From Clostridiales bacterium (GTDB taxonomy: Bacteria; Bacillota; Clostridia; Peptostreptococcales; JAAYPU01): 12,391 nucleotides of DNA. This document shows positions 11,635 through 12,391 of the stretch, piece after piece (position 1 is the first letter of the stretch; each line of letters begins with the position of its first letter). The position numbers and the translations under genes are program-made. The notes below the pieces were generated by a model. The model was given only the letters and a program-made list of their open reading frames with translations. It did not search any database and was not told the DNA's origin. The DNA is taken from contig JAAYPU010000102.1 in NCBI GenBank assembly GCA_012519645.1, positions 1 to 12,391 on the forward strand. The letters are read 5' to 3'.

Positions 11635-12391
11635 ATGGCTGAGAAAGTAAAAAATGAACATTATGTTCCACAAAGATATTTGAAGCATTTTGCAAATTGT
11701 GAAAACTTTTTTGTGTTTGATAAAGAAAAGACAGAAAAAAGACCAGGAAATGTTGGAGATTATGCTTGCGAGAGATACTTTTATGATGTTGACTTTGATG
11801 CTTTAAAAAGAGAAAAATTGGAACAAGATCCAGATTTCAAATTTGATCCGGAGATTGAACAGATAATGCAAACAATAGATGTTCAACACATAGAGCATTG
11901 GTTTGGTCAAAATGTTGAGACGTGGTTATTTGATCCTATTGATAAAATTATATCAACGTATGTTATGGCTAATCCAAAGAATATAGATAATATGGTTGCG
12001 ATGACAGATGATGATATGAATCATATTTCGTTGTACATGGCAATTCAAATGATTAGATCTAAAGAGTTTCGGGAAAATATAAAAGAAATGTATGAAAGAT
12101 TACCATTGTTGCTTATGAAGAAAAATGCAAAGACGGATGAAGAAAGGGAATATATTAATTCGATAGAATTAGAAATTAGAAATAAAAATCATTTGAAATT
12201 GCTTCACTCCCAATTTTTGATGGATGAGGAAATGGTATCGGATGTTGCCGTTCGTTTGAGAAGTAAAATTTGGGCCATAGGTTACAATAAGACAGATATT
12301 CCATTTATTACTTCTGACAATCCAGTGGTTAAATATGGTCATTCAGGATTTAATGGTATAAATAGTAAAGGTATTGAAATAGCATTTCCTA
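11635..12391 (+). CDS. DUF4238-family protein (3' end outside the window)
   Basis: 252 codons are open to the right edge with no stop, so the gene is truncated by the window. It starts MAEKVKNEHYVPQRYLKHFA; HYVPQ-x-YL-x-x-F is the hallmark opening of DUF4238. Later it shows IPFITSDNPVVKYGH, matching the family's 'ITSDNP' block. The middle is helical and acidic (about residues 70-190). The biochemical activity of the family is not established; members are often found in accessory and defence-rich regions. I prefer ATG 11635, with a purine-rich GGAGCGAGG just upstream, over the in-frame ATG 11620, which would give a product five residues longer. It has its own promoter and lies about 150 bases after the kinase. 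Confidence 0.8.
   Translation, partial: MAEKVKNEHYVPQRYLKHFANCENFFVFDKEKTEKRPGNVGDYACERYFYDVDFDALKREKLEQDPDFKFDPEIEQIMQTIDVQHIEHWFGQNVETWLFDPIDKIISTYVMANPKNIDNMVAMTDDDMNHISLYMAIQMIRSKEFRENIKEMYERLPLLLMKKNAKTDEEREYINSIELEIRNKNHLKLLHSQFLMDEEMVSDVAVRLRSKIWAIGYNKTDIPFITSDNPVVKYGHSGFNGINSKGIEIAFP

Overview
The window looks like an accessory region of a low-GC Gram-positive genome, most likely a gut Clostridia/Lachnospiraceae-type bacterium. The evidence is AT-rich DNA, strong GGAGG-type ribosome binding sites, some TTG starts, lipoproteins with classical lipoboxes, an IS110-family element, and a MobC of the kind seen in mobilizable elements of this group. Every intact gene is on the + strand. No rRNA, tRNA or CRISPR array was seen.

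Left part (1-3775): the first ~120 bases look like the end of an insertion sequence whose transposase would run off the left edge. This is followed by a gene lacking its 5' end (123-431), a membrane protein (552-962), a C-terminal gene scrap (966-1124), two lipoproteins (1170-1634, 1662-2411), a decayed 3' part of glutamate racemase murI (2465-2829), and two small membrane proteins (2833-3420, 3473-3775). Several gene fragments among small cell-surface proteins suggest repeated insertion and deletion.

Middle (about 3850-7840): an IS110-family element with an intact DEDD transposase (3975-5252) and a long non-coding 3' arm; a SMI1/KNR4 (SUKH) immunity-type gene whose C-terminus may be frameshifted at an A7 run; and a small two-helix membrane protein ending at a good terminator. 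Next comes the footprint of a mobilizable element: an extended -10 promoter, five dyad units (6861-7032), an oriT-like region with an IncP/MOBP-like nic sequence, mobC, and a small acidic protein. No relaxase is present between mobC and that protein.

Right part (7841-12391): a transcription unit bounded by a promoter at 8038-8065 (with a dyad overlapping its -35) and a terminator at 11518-11550. It carries four tightly packed genes: an AAA ATPase and a RloB-like protein (together an AbiL / RloA-RloB type phage-defence pair), a 142-residue protein of possible RNase H-like fold, and a Hanks-type Ser/Thr kinase with an unrecognised C-terminal domain. A DUF4238-type gene with its own consensus promoter follows and runs off the right edge. 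The joining of the ATPase/RloB pair to the small protein/kinase pair is the most promising candidate for an undescribed defence arrangement. I infer that from gene order, spacing and family membership; nothing here proves function.
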